Shown: positions 36,226 through 46,752, counted from the stretch's first letter. The stretch is 64,000 bases of DNA from Rahnella ecdela (GCF_019049625.1 NZ_JAFMOY010000120.1:1-64000), one strand, 5' to 3'. Notes: generated by a model not told the origin, from the letters alone. Made by a program: numbers and translations.

Positions 36226-37058
36226 TGGATTTTCAGTCCTGGCTGCGTGACGCCAGCCTTCGTCTTTTTGCGGGTGAAAGCCCGAAACGTGATGCTGAAA
36301 TTCTGCTCGGCTTTGTGACTGGTCGGGCAAGAACGTACATCATGGCTTTTGGCGAAACGCAACTTACCGCTGAACAACTTCAACAGCTCGAAACCCTGCT
36401 GGCGCGACGTGAGCAGGGTGAGCCGGTGGCGTATCTGACCGGAGAACGCGAATTCTGGTCGTTGCCACTGTCTGTTTCTCCCGCCACATTAATTCCGCGT
36501 CCTGATACCGAATGTCTGGTTGAACAGGCGCTGGAACGTCTGCCGTCAGAACCCGTCAGTATTCTCGATTTAGGTACCGGTACCGGTGCTATTGCGCTGG
36601 CGTTAGCCAGTGAACGACCTGACTGTCAGGTCATCGGGATTGATCTGCAACCCGATGCCGTCTGCCTCGCGAAACACAATGCACAAAAGCTGAATATCCC
36701 GAATGCTCAGTTTTTGCAGGGCAGCTGGTTTACGCCGGTCGCAGGAGAACGCTTCGCGCTGATTGCCAGCAATCCCCCTTATATTGATGCCACGGACACG
36801 CATCTTTTTGAGGGAGATGTGCGTTTTGAACCCGCCAGCGCGCTGGTGGCAGATAATGCCGGTCTGGCTGATCTCGCGCATATCATTGCCGCTGCACCCG
36901 CGTATCTTTTAGAGGGCGGCTGGTTATTGCTTGAGCATGGCTGGCAGCAGGCTGCGGATGTGCAAAAACTTTTCAGTGATGCCGGTTACCGGCAGGTCGC
37001 GACGGTGAAAGATTACGGCGGCAACGATCGCGTCAGTCTCGGGCAATGGCAACCGTAA
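36225..37058 (+). CDS. prmC: Release factor glutamine methyltransferase PrmC
   Basis: This 277-residue SAM-dependent enzyme methylates the GGQ glutamine of RF1 and RF2. It has the SAM-binding motif ILDLGTGTGAIALAL (about 113-127) and the catalytic NPPY (183-186), where the target Gln is held. The E. coli protein has 277 aa as well. The ATG overlaps the prfA stop codon. A 63-bp gap precedes sirB2. Confidence 0.97.
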   Translation: MDFQSWLRDASLRLFAGESPKRDAEILLGFVTGRARTYIMAFGETQLTAEQLQQLETLLARREQGEPVAYLTGEREFWSLPLSVSPATLIPRPDTECLVEQALERLPSEPVSILDLGTGTGAIALALASERPDCQVIGIDLQPDAVCLAKHNAQKLNIPNAQFLQGSWFTPVAGERFALIASNPPYIDATDTHLFEGDVRFEPASALVADNAGLADLAHIIAAAPAYLLEGGWLLLEHGWQQAADVQKLFSDAGYRQVATVKDYGGNDRVSLGQWQP

Positions 37059-37121
37059 CGAATAATCATCCGCTTCTAAAACATCACTCATTAAGACCTC
37101 AAAAAGAAAGGAAAACAGACA

Positions 37122-37511
37122 ATGGCGTATGTCTGGATTAAAAATCTGCATTTGCTGACAATCACGCTGAGCATTGCGCTGTTTGTCTTACGATTTTTTT
37201 GGAAATGGGCGGGTTCTGCTATGATGCAGAAACGCTGGGTGAAGGTGGTTCCACATATTGTGGATACTTTGCTGCTATTAAGTGGTATTTCGCTTATCTT
37301 CATCACACACTTTTATCCGTTCAGCCCACAGGGAACCTGGCTGACCGAAAAGATTTTTGGCGTTATTATCTATATTGCGTTGGGTTTTGTAGCCCTGAGC
37401 AAGCGACCAGTGAGTCAGAAAACCCGCTGGCTGGCCTTTATCCTGGCGCTTGCTTGCCTGTATGTGATTCTTAAACTGGCGCTGACGAAAATACCGCTGC
37501 TAATGGGATAA
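37122..37511 (+). CDS. sirB2: SirB2 family inner-membrane protein
   Basis: This small membrane protein of 129 residues has four hydrophobic helices spanning almost the whole chain and matches E. coli YchQ (SirB2, 130 aa). Its biochemical function is not known; the name comes from a Salmonella invasion-gene regulator screen. AAAGGA precedes the ATG. sirB1 begins 2 bp after its stop codon, so the two are surely co-transcribed, in the conserved order prmC-sirB2-sirB1-kdsA. Confidence 0.93.
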   Translation: MAYVWIKNLHLLTITLSIALFVLRFFWKWAGSAMMQKRWVKVVPHIVDTLLLLSGISLIFITHFYPFSPQGTWLTEKIFGVIIYIALGFVALSKRPVSQKTRWLAFILALACLYVILKLALTKIPLLMG

Positions 37512-37513
37512 CT

Positions 37514-38323
37514 ATGAGTACCCTTGCTGATTTTGAATTTAACACCACCCGGCTCAGTGCCGGGGTGATCAAAGTAACAGAATCCGTGCGTTTTGATTTC
37601 AATGCGGACGAAGTTCGCCACCAGCTGCAATTGCTGGTCGATGAAGCGCGCAGCATCGTTCCTGTCGATCTTGATCAGGATCAGCAGCTCGAAGTGTTGA
37701 TTGAACTGTTTTATCGTACCTGGGGTTTTGGGGGCGCAGGTGGGGTTTATCGCCTGTCGGACGCCATCTGGATCGACAAAGTATTGTCATCTCGCCAGGG
37801 CACGCCGGTTTCGCTGGGAGTGATTTTCCTGCATATTGCGCATGAACTGGATCTGCCGCTGATGCCGGTGATTTTCCCTACACAGCTTATCATGCGCGCC
37901 GACTGGCTCGATGAAGAGATGTGGCTGCTCAATCCAATCAACGGCGACACGCTCAATGAACACATGCTGAATGTGTGGCTGAAGGGCAACCTTGGCGTGA
38001 CGGCAGTGATCGAAGATGATGATCTCGAGGAAGCGGAAAACACGCTGATCGTGCGTAAAATGCTCGATACCCTGAAAGCTGCGCTGATGGAAGAAAAACA
38101 GTTTGAACTCGCTCTGCGCGCCAGTGAAACGGTTTTGCAGTTCGACCCGGAAGATCCGTATGAAATCCGTGACCGCGGGCTGATTTACGCCCAGCTGGAA
38201 TGTGACCATGTGGCGATCAACGATCTGAACTATTTCGTTGAACAGTGCCCGGAAGACCCGATTTCAGAAGTGATTAAAGTGCAGATCCACTCGATTGAGC
38301 ACAAGCAAGTGACGCTCCATTAA
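37514..38323 (+). CDS. sirB1: SirB1 family protein (transglutaminase-like plus TPR)
   Basis: The 269-residue cytosolic protein corresponds to E. coli YchA (SirB1). It has an N-terminal transglutaminase-like region (about 40-180). A C-terminal TPR-like helical segment around FELALRASETVLQFDPEDP completes it. No catalytic activity has been established. It is translated directly behind sirB2 and precedes kdsA by about 95 bp. Confidence 0.93.
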   Translation: MSTLADFEFNTTRLSAGVIKVTESVRFDFNADEVRHQLQLLVDEARSIVPVDLDQDQQLEVLIELFYRTWGFGGAGGVYRLSDAIWIDKVLSSRQGTPVSLGVIFLHIAHELDLPLMPVIFPTQLIMRADWLDEEMWLLNPINGDTLNEHMLNVWLKGNLGVTAVIEDDDLEEAENTLIVRKMLDTLKAALMEEKQFELALRASETVLQFDPEDPYEIRDRGLIYAQLECDHVAINDLNYFVEQCPEDPISEVIKVQIHSIEHKQVTLH

Positions 38324-38363
38324 TTTATCATTACCTCTCGTTCCATCTGAATAATGTTGATAA

Positions 38364-39272
<909 letters not shown>

Positions 39273-39293
39273 TCTGTCTCAGTCAGATAAAAC

Positions 39294-39319
39294 AAAGGCG
39301 ACCTTCGGGTCGCCTTTTT
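39294..39319. terminator. Terminator between kdsA and dauA
   Basis: The perfect 10-bp stem (39294-39303 with 39308-39317) has a UUCG tetraloop and T-run. The two genes are convergent and the hairpin can serve both, as it starts 22 bp after kdsA and ends 4 bp before the dauA stop codon. Confidence 0.9.
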
Positions 39320-39322
39320 CGT

Positions 39323-41002
39323 TTAGTGATGGCTTTGCAAAGCATCTTGCAGAGAACTATAAAAACTCAGTTTTCCTTTCACCGGATGCATTCTGGCCCG
39401 GGCCATCGTTTTCAGTGGCTGGAAGGGGATTTCTGCAATACGCAGTTCCATGTCGTCCGGTAAGGCGTCGATATAGTGCTGCAAGGCGTTAACGCCGCCA
39501 GCATCCAGTACGGCCACGCGATCCCACAGCAACACAATCACTTTTTTACCGGAACTGCGCACCTGTAATTCACTGAAAAGACGTTCAGCCGCCGCGAAGA
39601 ACAGCGGGCCATTAACGCGCAGAACCAGCATGTCATCCGCCGTTTCACCGGAAACTTCCGTCAGCCGCGTCAGTTTCGCTATCCGTCGCATAAACAGCAA
39701 GGATGCCATCACGATACCGGCGGTAATGGCAATCACCATATCAAACAGCACTGTCAGGCTCATGCAGGTCAGCATCACCAGGATGTCGTCTTTCGGCGCA
39801 CGACGCAGAATATCCACGACTTTATGCGCTTCGCTCATATTCCACGCCACCATCAGTAGTAGCGCGGCCATTGCCGCCAGCGGCAACCATGAAAGCAACG
39901 GCGCGAGGATCAGCAGGGCGAGGATCACCAGCAGCGAGTGGATGACCGCCGATACCGGCGATGTTGCACCTGCGCGGACGTTAGCAGCGGAACGGGCAAT
40001 CGCCGCGGTAGCGGTAATGCCACCAAAGAACGGGCTGACCATATTGCCAATACCCTGACCGATCAGCTCATTGTCCGAGTGGTGTTTCTTGCCGGTCATG
40101 CCATCAAGCACGACGGCGCACAGCAACGACTCAATCGCGCCCAGCATTGCCATGGAGAATGCGGCGGGGAGCAGCGCCTGCACCAGCGCCCAGCTCAGAC
40201 CACTGCCGTCGGGCTGAGTCCAGGGCAGTGCGAACTGCGGCAAAATAGGCGGAATGCCGTTGCCCTGTGAACCGTCCGGTAACAGGAAATGAAAACGTGA
40301 ACCGATGGTCGCAACCTGATGTCCGGCCTGCATGAAAATGGCCATGACCGCACAACCGGCCAGCAGAGCAGGAAGATGGCCAGGAACGCGTAATCCCAGT
40401 TTTGGCCAGAAGATTAAAACCCCGAGCGTCACAATACCAATCGCCGCATCACCGATATCAAGCGTCGGTAATGCCATCACCAGCGCAGCCACTTTACTCA
40501 GATAATGTTCAGGCACCCTTGCCATCGACAGACCGAAAAAATCTTTGAACTGCATCGTCCCGATAGTAATCGCAATACCGGAGGTAAAACCGAGCGTGAC
40601 CGGCAGCGGAATGTATTCAATCAGTCTGCCAAAACGTGCCAGCCCCATCAGCAGCAACATAAAGCCGGACATTAGTGTCGCCAGCAGCAGGCCTGATAAA
40701 CCGAACTGCTGCGATACCGGGTAGAGAATCACCACAAAGGCTGCGGTCGGGCCGGAAACGCTAAAGCGAGAGCCGCCGAAAATAGCGATAATAATCCCGG
40801 CAACCGCCGAGGTATAAAGCCCGTACTGCGGCGGAACACCGCTTCCAATGGCCAGCGCCATCGCGAGAGGGATAGCGATAATCCCGACGGTTACGCCGGC
40901 AATAGCATCTTTAAGTAAACGCTGAAGGGTATATTTTTCACGAAAACAGGCGTCGGTCAGAGCGCTGAACAGTCTGATACGGCGACTTCCTGATATATTC
41001 AT
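39323..41002 (-). CDS. dauA: C4-dicarboxylic acid transporter DauA (SulP family)
   Basis: The 559-residue inner-membrane transporter has the same length as E. coli DauA (YchM). About 11 to 14 membrane segments (starting [19 protein letters not shown]) precede a C-terminal STAS domain with [21 protein letters not shown]. coli DauA takes up succinate at acidic pH and also binds acyl carrier protein through STAS. I use the ATG at 41002 (MNISGSRR), preceded by AGGTGG; the frame upstream would add about 50 unsupported residues. In E. coli dauA lies between ychH and prs, but here it is convergent with kdsA. Confidence 0.94.
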   Translation of the reverse strand: MNISGSRRIRLFSALTDACFREKYTLQRLLKDAIAGVTVGIIAIPLAMALAIGSGVPPQYGLYTSAVAGIIIAIFGGSRFSVSGPTAAFVVILYPVSQQFGLSGLLLATLMSGFMLLLMGLARFGRLIEYIPLPVTLGFTSGIAITIGTMQFKDFFGLSMARVPEHYLSKVAALVMALPTLDIGDAAIGIVTLGVLIFWPKLGLRVPGHLPALLAGCAVMAIFMQAGHQVATIGSRFHFLLPDGSQGNGIPPILPQFALPWTQPDGSGLSWALVQALLPAAFSMAMLGAIESLLCAVVLDGMTGKKHHSDNELIGQGIGNMVSPFFGGITATAAIARSAANVRAGATSPVSAVIHSLLVILALLILAPLLSWLPLAAMAALLLMVAWNMSEAHKVVDILRRAPKDDILVMLTCMSLTVLFDMVIAITAGIVMASLLFMRRIAKLTRLTEVSGETADDMLVLRVNGPLFFAAAERLFSELQVRSSGKKVIVLLWDRVAVLDAGGVNALQHYIDALPDDMELRIAEIPFQPLKTMARARMHPVKGKLSFYSSLQDALQSHH

Positions 41003-41274
41003 AGGACGTAAACCACCTGGTGAGAAGAATTGATAATAACCCGGTGTTCCGTCACCGGAAATGTCATAGCCTACGCTTGTCTGACTCAGGTTGTGTAGAC
41101 ATAAATCAAGACGGGTTAACACTTTACGGCATAGTCTGCGTTTTATTGTAATGGGTGGCAATGTGATGTGCCGCCGGTTATTTCATATACGGATACGATG
41201 AAGGCATTCATCAACTATATTTAAGTTAATGCCCGTAAATCGACAGGGAATAGCGTGAGAGGACGCATTTATCT

Positions 41275-42384
41275 ATGCCGGATATATTTTCGCTGACCAG
41301 CCTGTATGCGGATATTTGTGTTACGTACGCCACGCTTTCCATCAGCTTTTTTGTCCTCAGCCGCAGTGAACCTTTCACCTTTAAAGGATTGCACTGGAAA
41401 CGGGTGGCATTCGGACTGGTTGCGGGGATGACGGCGCTGTATCTGCGGGGCAACCAGCTGGCGCTGACTGACAGCCTATCTTTCAGTTTTGAAATGTTGC
41501 CGATGATACTGGTGACTTTTTTTGGCGGCTGGCTCAGCGGGTTATGCAGTTATGTCGTGGCATTTTTCTTCAGCGGAATGTTCACGCTCAATAATTTATT
41601 TATCGCGATAATCCTCGGTACTCTGTTTTTGTTCCGTGTCTGGCAACGCCGTAAACACCGGGAACTTTACATTACCATTGTGCTGGTCGGTATTTTCCGT
41701 CTGGCGCTGGTTTCAGGATTGCATGGCATTCGGGTGCCGTGGACGGAGCTGATTTTTTATCAGGTCATTGCCGCATTATGTATGATCCTCTGTTATCACG
41801 CGCTGAATTATAAAGAAATCTACATGAGCAAAGTGTTCACCATTCGCGTGAAGGCGGCGACTGATGAACTGACGCAAATTAATAACCGGGCCAGCATTGA
41901 TTACTGGCTGGCGCAGCGGCAAATACAGCGGGAAGCCTGCGGTTTAATTCTGCTTGATATCGATAACTTTAAACGGGTGAATGATACTCTCGGGCATCTG
42001 GCCGGTGACCGGGTATTAATTGAAATAGGACGTTTACTACGTCATCTGACGCGCAATGAAGACTTCGCCGGTCGCTATGGCGGCGAGGAATTTTTGATCA
42101 TGACGTCGGCGTATGATCCCACGACGCTGCTGGCGATTGCGGAACGCATCCGCCATGAAGTCGAAGACTGTGTGATTATTCTGGAAGATGGCCGGGAACT
42201 TAAAGTGACGGTGTCACTGGGGGTTTCGCTGTATTTACCAGGAATGATTATCCGTAAGTCGCTGAAACTGGCAGATTTGTCTTTATATGAGGCGAAGCGA
42301 GAGGGTAAAAACCGCGTGGTGGCCAGCTCGATTCTGACACTCGCCACGCTCGGCGCCAGACGGCATCATTCCCACAGAATGTAA
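41275..42384 (+). CDS. Membrane diguanylate cyclase (GGDEF domain)
   Basis: This 369-residue protein has an N-terminal membrane region of about six helices (residues 5-190) with the look of a 5TMR-type sensor. A cytoplasmic GGDEF domain follows with the active-site loop RYGGEEFLIM. The RNED (RxxD) inhibitory c-di-GMP site sits five residues upstream of GGEEF, so product inhibition is likely. It should make c-di-GMP in response to a membrane signal. The gene is divergent from dauA, single, and followed by a terminator. GAGG precedes the ATG. The signal and target process are not shown by context. Confidence 0.88.
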   Translation: MPDIFSLTSLYADICVTYATLSISFFVLSRSEPFTFKGLHWKRVAFGLVAGMTALYLRGNQLALTDSLSFSFEMLPMILVTFFGGWLSGLCSYVVAFFFSGMFTLNNLFIAIILGTLFLFRVWQRRKHRELYITIVLVGIFRLALVSGLHGIRVPWTELIFYQVIAALCMILCYHALNYKEIYMSKVFTIRVKAATDELTQINNRASIDYWLAQRQIQREACGLILLDIDNFKRVNDTLGHLAGDRVLIEIGRLLRHLTRNEDFAGRYGGEEFLIMTSAYDPTTLLAIAERIRHEVEDCVIILEDGRELKVTVSLGVSLYLPGMIIRKSLKLADLSLYEAKREGKNRVVASSILTLATLGARRHHSHRM

Positions 42385-42408
42385 AAAGGAGCCTCTGCGG
42401 CTCCTTTT
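42384..42408. terminator. Bidirectional terminator between diguanylate cyclase and dehydrogenase genes
   Basis: The perfect 10-bp stem (42384-42393 with 42399-42408) has a 5-nt loop and A/T tracts on both sides. It lies at the stop codon of the cyclase gene and 20 bp past the stop of the convergent cytochrome gene. Confidence 0.85.
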
Positions 42409-42428
42409 GTCTGTTGCACGACAACAAA

Positions 42429-43748
42429 TTACTTCTGAGTGCCTTCTTCGATTTTCGGCGGATATGTCAGGTCAGCCGCTTTACGCATTTTTGCCACGTC
42501 TTTGGCGGTGACGGTTGCCGCTGCCGGATTACCGAACTGCGTGCTGACATAATTACTCAGCGTCGCAATCTGCTCGTCATTGAGCTGATTAGCAAACGAC
42601 GGCATCATGATTTCGCCTTTATCCATATGACGCTGTACGCCGTTAAGGATCACCGAAACCTGATTACGGCTGTCGTAAGAACCGATGCTGGTGTGGCTGA
42701 ACAGCGACGGATACGCATGGAATCCTTCGCCGCTGCCTTCACCGCCTTTTCCGTGACAGGCGGCGCAGCTGGCATTAAACAGCGCAGCGGCAGACTGGTC
42801 GATTGTCTGACCTGCGGCGCGCAGCGGATAAACGTCCTGATTTTTCTGGCCCCATTGATCACGGGGTTTGGTTTGTTTGTCATCACCGACTGCCGGAACC
42901 GAGCGGATATATGTGGCTATCGCATTCAGGTCGCTGTCTGACAGATGTTGCAAACTGTGCTCGATGGCTTCCGACATTGCCCCGGAAGCCGACGCTTTGC
43001 CCGGCACGAAACCGGTTTTCAGGTAAGTCACCAGATCCTGCTGCGACCAGGTGCCGATCCCGGCATTTTTATCCGGCGTAATGTTAAACGCTACCCAAGA
43101 ACCTAAATCGCCGCCGGAAAACGCTTTGTCGGTATCCATGCCCATCGTCAGCGTGCGCGGTGTATGGCAGGTGCCACAGTGTTCCAGCGCATCTACCAGA
43201 TAGGCGCCACGGTTCCAGTCCGCTGATTTGGACGGATCGTTTTTCAGCTCGCCTTTGTCGAAGTTAAACATTTTCCACACGCGCATGCCCCAGCGCTGAT
43301 TAAACGGGAAAGACAGATCCGTTTCCGGCCCGGCGGAATGCACCGCAGGCTGCGACATCAGATAGGCTTTGATCGCCAGAACGTCTTCGCGTTTCATTTT
43401 GGTGAAAGAGTCGTAAGGCATCGCCGGATACAGCTGCTGTCCGTCTTTACCGACACCTTCACGCACCGCGCGCACGAATTCATCATCACTCCAGCTGCCG
43501 ATACCAAATTCCTTGTCAGAAGAAATATTGGTGCCGTAAATCACGCCGAAAGGAGAGGCCAGCGGATAGCCGCCGCCGAATTTCGCGGTTTTATCTGCCC
43601 CCGGTGCGGTGTGGCAGGCCGTGCAGTCACCGGCGATTGCCAGATATTCTCCGCGTTTAATCATGTCCGCGTTGCCTGCTGCATCATCAGCCCAGGCGCT
43701 GACCGCTGCCATTAACGGCAGTGCCGCCAGCACGAATTTCATTTTCAT
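42429..43748 (-). CDS. Triheme cytochrome c subunit of a membrane-bound sugar/gluconate dehydrogenase
   Basis: The 439-residue periplasmic cytochrome has a Sec signal peptide (1-20) and three heme c sites: CTACH (42-46), CGTCH and CAACH. This is the layout of the cytochrome subunits of gluconate 2-dehydrogenase, sorbitol dehydrogenase and alcohol dehydrogenase. Electrons from the flavin subunit pass through its hemes to ubiquinone. It lies 22 bp after the flavoprotein gene and ends the operon. GAGGA precedes the ATG. The actual substrate is not decided by this subunit. Confidence 0.88.
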   Translation of the reverse strand: MKMKFVLAALPLMAAVSAWADDAAGNADMIKRGEYLAIAGDCTACHTAPGADKTAKFGGGYPLASPFGVIYGTNISSDKEFGIGSWSDDEFVRAVREGVGKDGQQLYPAMPYDSFTKMKREDVLAIKAYLMSQPAVHSAGPETDLSFPFNQRWGMRVWKMFNFDKGELKNDPSKSADWNRGAYLVDALEHCGTCHTPRTLTMGMDTDKAFSGGDLGSWVAFNITPDKNAGIGTWSQQDLVTYLKTGFVPGKASASGAMSEAIEHSLQHLSDSDLNAIATYIRSVPAVGDDKQTKPRDQWGQKNQDVYPLRAAGQTIDQSAAALFNASCAACHGKGGEGSGEGFHAYPSLFSHTSIGSYDSRNQVSVILNGVQRHMDKGEIMMPSFANQLNDEQIATLSNYVSTQFGNPAAATVTAKDVAKMRKAADLTYPPKIEEGTQK

Positions 43749-43770
43749 TGCTCAATCCTCAGAAAATCAA

Positions 43771-45375
43771 TCAGGCCAGGCTTTTCAGCACCGCGTCAGC
43801 CATACGTAATGCCAGTGCAGTTCCGGACAACGTGGAGTTAACCGTCGAAGCGGAAGGCATAATACCTGTACCGGCGATAAACAGGTTCGGGTGGTCATGC
43901 GTGCGGCAATTTCCATCCACCACCGAATCTTTCGGGTCGCTGCCCATGATCATGGTGCCGGTGATGTGCTGGTTGTTGTCGTAAACGCCACGCTTGCTGT
44001 ACACCACTTCGGTGCCGCCCATCTCTTTAACAATTTTCTGGAAGTCGAGCATCGACTGGTCATAACCGCGGTGAACGTAGTCCGGGAATTTGTAATGCAC
44101 TTCGAGACGCGGGATCCCCCATTCGTCCTTCTCGGTCTTGCTCAGAACCACGCGGTTTTCAGGTTCCGGCAGCATTTCCAGCAGACATTTCAGCTGAATG
44201 AAACGCTCTGACTGGTAGGTCAGTTTGTCGTTCAGCGCTTTGCCGTAATAACCCTGACGCACCAGACGCTCGGTCAGATAACGCACCGGCGAGGTGTTGG
44301 CGACGTCGATACGGAGTGCTGAACGGTCACGACGGAAATCACCATCACGCAGGTTGTTGATACTGCCTGGGCGCATCGGACCACGGCCGAAATACACGGG
44401 CTCATCGGCGTAAAATTCCACCGATGTACCCGGATGATCCATCAGATTGCGACCGACCATGCCGGAACTGTTGGCGATGCCGTCCGGATATTTGTCACTG
44501 GTGGACATCAGCAGCAGTTTCGGACTTTCAATGCCGTTGGCGGTCAGCACGAAGCGTTTGCCGGTGACTTTGTGTGCCACTTTGTCGGCATCGAGATAAT
44601 GCACGGCGACGATTTCGCCGCTGTCATTGGCTTCAATTTTGTAGACCACTGCGTTAGCAATGACGCGCACACCGGCTTCAATCGCTTTTCGCGCGGAAAT
44701 CCCGCCGTGATATTGCGCGTCAATCGGGCAGACCGGCATGCAGTTGTTATTGCCACAGCAGGCAGGACGGCCGTCGTAAGGAATACTGTTGCGCGCCTGC
44801 GGGCCGATACCCAGGATGTAACCGAGTTTGGCGATACGTTTGCTGATTCGGTCGAACCCGTAAGGCAGCGGGATACCCGGCAGCGGATAAGGCCGGGAAC
44901 GCGGTGAATCCAGTGCATCGTCACCCGAAACCCCCATCTGGATTTCAGCCTCTGTGTAATACGGTTCCAGATCTTCATAACTGATTGGCCAGTCGCGGCC
45001 GACGCCGTACAGCGTTTTAATCTTCATGTCGTTTGGCAGCAAACGGAACGCCTGACCCGCCCAGTGCCAGGTTGTACCGCCAACGCCGCGCAGGTATTGC
45101 GCAGCATAGATATCCGGGCCTTTCTGGATCAGATAGTTGTTATCTTTTGGCTGAAACTTGGGTTGGGGAGCCCACGGCTTCGGTGGATACGGTTCGGTGA
45201 AATCACCTTTCAGGGGTGACTGGCGGAACAGTTCTACCGCTTCATCACGTTTGATGACGGGTCCCGAATCGAGCATCAGCACGGAAACACCGGCTTTCGC
45301 CATTTTCAGCGCAGCGAGCGATCCGGCGATACCGGCACCGATAACAACGACATCTGCATTCAGTGCATCAGCCAT
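43771..45375 (-). CDS. GMC-family FAD dehydrogenase, large subunit (gluconate 2-dehydrogenase-like)
   Basis: This 534-residue flavoprotein has the Rossmann FAD motif VVIGAGIAGSLAALKMAKAG at 10-29. Further landmarks are the GTTWHWAGQAFRL segment (about 99), the cysteine-rich CCGNNNCMPVCPID (about 208) that may hold an Fe-S or structural site, and the C-terminal active-site region with HDHPNLFIAG. It resembles the large subunit of gluconate 2-dehydrogenase, 2-ketogluconate dehydrogenase and sorbitol dehydrogenase, periplasmic enzymes that oxidise sugars or sugar acids. GGAGGT precedes the ATG; the gene overlaps the small-subunit gene by 8 bp. Gluconate is the most probable substrate in this order of bacteria, but the call is by family only. 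Confidence 0.86.
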   Translation of the reverse strand: MADALNADVVVIGAGIAGSLAALKMAKAGVSVLMLDSGPVIKRDEAVELFRQSPLKGDFTEPYPPKPWAPQPKFQPKDNNYLIQKGPDIYAAQYLRGVGGTTWHWAGQAFRLLPNDMKIKTLYGVGRDWPISYEDLEPYYTEAEIQMGVSGDDALDSPRSRPYPLPGIPLPYGFDRISKRIAKLGYILGIGPQARNSIPYDGRPACCGNNNCMPVCPIDAQYHGGISARKAIEAGVRVIANAVVYKIEANDSGEIVAVHYLDADKVAHKVTGKRFVLTANGIESPKLLLMSTSDKYPDGIANSSGMVGRNLMDHPGTSVEFYADEPVYFGRGPMRPGSINNLRDGDFRRDRSALRIDVANTSPVRYLTERLVRQGYYGKALNDKLTYQSERFIQLKCLLEMLPEPENRVVLSKTEKDEWGIPRLEVHYKFPDYVHRGYDQSMLDFQKIVKEMGGTEVVYSKRGVYDNNQHITGTMIMGSDPKDSVVDGNCRTHDHPNLFIAGTGIMPSASTVNSTLSGTALALRMADAVLKSLA

Positions 45376-45925
45376 GAGCCGTCACCTCCGTGGAATTTTG
45401 TTGCGACACAGCGGGCTTGTTGACCCAGAAATTCGGTTCACCCGGCGCATAACTTGGCGGCAGCAGGTTATTTTTCAGCAGCTGATAGCTGACGATATTT
45501 TCGAATCCGATACATTTCTGGCTGCCGGGCTGACCGACCACGCCGAGATACCAGCCGCTGACCAGCTGTTGATACAACTGCGCCAGTTCCGCCGGTTGTG
45601 CGGCCAGCAACTGATGCAAATCGTCACCGACAACGTTGCTGTGCGTGGTGAAAAGTGTCGAAAGGGCCTCAAGCTGCGTATCGAGCTGTGCCTGATGCAG
45701 CCAGCTGTAGATTGCTTGTCCGAGGTGCGGTTCAAGCGAGTCCATGCCGGTCAGCTTTTTAGAAAGCGCCATAAAACTGTCTGGCATTGTCACAGCAGAA
45801 GCCAGCGGTGGCGCGGCATGGGCGAGGGTGGCAAACACACCACCGCCCAGCATCTGGCTACCGATACCCGCAACCATGACGCCCGCGGTGCCGAGGATCC
45901 AACGGCGACGAGAGAGATTGATCAT
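45368..45925 (-). CDS. Small (Tat-exported) subunit of the membrane dehydrogenase
   Basis: The 185-residue protein has a twin-arginine-type leader (SRRRWILGTAG) and a short hydrophobic stretch, then a helical domain typical of the gluconate 2-dehydrogenase subunit 3 / sorbitol dehydrogenase small-subunit family. In such complexes this chain escorts the FAD subunit through the Tat pathway, since the large subunit carries no signal of its own; that agrees with its place as first gene of the operon and the 8-bp overlap. The gene lies 78 bp after the HbpS-like gene, with a hairpin in the gap. Confidence 0.85.
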   Translation of the reverse strand: MINLSRRRWILGTAGVMVAGIGSQMLGGGVFATLAHAAPPLASAVTMPDSFMALSKKLTGMDSLEPHLGQAIYSWLHQAQLDTQLEALSTLFTTHSNVVGDDLHQLLAAQPAELAQLYQQLVSGWYLGVVGQPGSQKCIGFENIVSYQLLKNNLLPPSYAPGEPNFWVNKPAVSQQNSTEVTAHG

Positions 45926-45954
45926 GCTGAAAGTCCGTAAATGTTCCGTATAAA

Positions 45955-45974
45955 ACGGCCACGGGCGTGGCCGT
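45955..45974 (-). terminator. Hairpin between HbpS-like gene and dehydrogenase operon
   Basis: The 9-bp GC-rich stem ACGGCCACG/CGTGGCCGT has a very short loop and is followed by UUUUA on the minus strand. It lies 29 bp past the HbpS-like stop codon; a partial terminator or attenuator is likely. Confidence 0.6.
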
Positions 45975-46003
45975 CAACAAGAAGGAGTGATTAAAAGTGC
46001 CTG

Positions 46004-46480
46004 TTATTTCAGGACGCTGGCCGCTTTTTCTGATGACTGATTATCGATTTCCTGCTTCGGCGTACTGACACCGACGGCACCGACCACTTCACCGTCAAGG
46101 GTCAGCGGGAAGCCGCCACCCAGTGCTACCGCGTGCGGGATTGCCAGCACAGTGGTTTCGCCGCCCTGCAGGCGTTGCATAAATTTCAGTGAAGGCGCGT
46201 GATAAAGCGCAGAGGTCCGGGCTTTGCCAATGGACGCATCGACGCATCCGGCAGGAGAACCATCGAGGCGCTGGAATGCGAGTAATGAACCAGATGAATC
46301 AACAACCGCAACGCAACCGGTGCTGTGTTGTTCAGCAATGGTGGCTTTAACACTGTCGATCACTTTTGCGGCCTGCGCACTATCGAGCTGAGGATGCCCG
46401 GCGGCGAAAGCGGAGGTGGAGGAAAACAGCAAAGCAGAGGCACAAATTACAGCACGTGCCGTGTGTTTTTTAACAGACAT
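46004..46480 (-). CDS. Exported HbpS/GlcG-family (DUF336) protein
   Basis: The 158-residue precursor has a Sec signal peptide (residues 1-24, ending Ala-Phe-Ala) and one GlcG/HbpS domain with conserved GCVAVVDSSGSLLAF and ALGGGFPLTLDGEVVGAVGVS. HbpS of Streptomyces binds heme and interacts with a sensor kinase; GlcG-like proteins often lie next to oxidoreductases. I begin at the ATG at 46480, with AAGGGA upstream. It precedes the dehydrogenase operon on the same strand, so it may bind or deliver heme for the triheme cytochrome or sense its state. That role is inference. Confidence 0.83.
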   Translation of the reverse strand: MSVKKHTARAVICASALLFSSTSAFAAGHPQLDSAQAAKVIDSVKATIAEQHSTGCVAVVDSSGSLLAFQRLDGSPAGCVDASIGKARTSALYHAPSLKFMQRLQGGETTVLAIPHAVALGGGFPLTLDGEVVGAVGVSTPKQEIDNQSSEKAASVLK

Positions 46481-46644
46481 AGACTCATCCCTTGTAGCGG
46501 TAGCAAAACATTGCATAAAAAAGACACATAAAATAATTTAGTTAAATCAATATCTTTAAAACTCAACGGCGTCATCTGCTGAACACTTGATGTGTTTCTT
46601 AATGCCGCGCAGATGAAGCGGGTATTGAATTTTGTTTCCCGGAT

Positions 46645-46659
46645 GTTAATTCAATTAAC
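46645..46659. repeat. Perfect palindrome, possible operator
   Basis: GTTAATT and AATTAAC form a perfect 15-bp palindrome around a central C. It lies about 165 bp upstream of the HbpS-like ATG and 51 bp before the short plus-strand frame. It could be an operator for either; no known regulator is assigned. Confidence 0.4.
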
Positions 46660-46710
46660 AAGCGTGAAGAAGTGACGGTTGCATATGGCAACTAATTTTC
46701 AGGAGGTTTT

Positions 46711-46752
46711 ATGAGGGTATTTTGGGCAAAACGGGCTGGCAGGCCTTGTTAA
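46711..46752 (+). CDS. Candidate 13-codon small ORF
   Basis: The frame reads MRVFWAKRAGRPC and then a stop. An AGGAGG at 46701-46706 is placed four bases before the ATG, which is a near-perfect ribosome binding site, rarer than the short frame itself. A terminator-like hairpin lies about 80 bp downstream. The flanking genes are on the opposite strand, so it cannot be a leader peptide for them. It may be a real microprotein, part of a dual-function RNA, or chance. I do not recognise the peptide. Confidence 0.35.
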   Translation: MRVFWAKRAGRPC

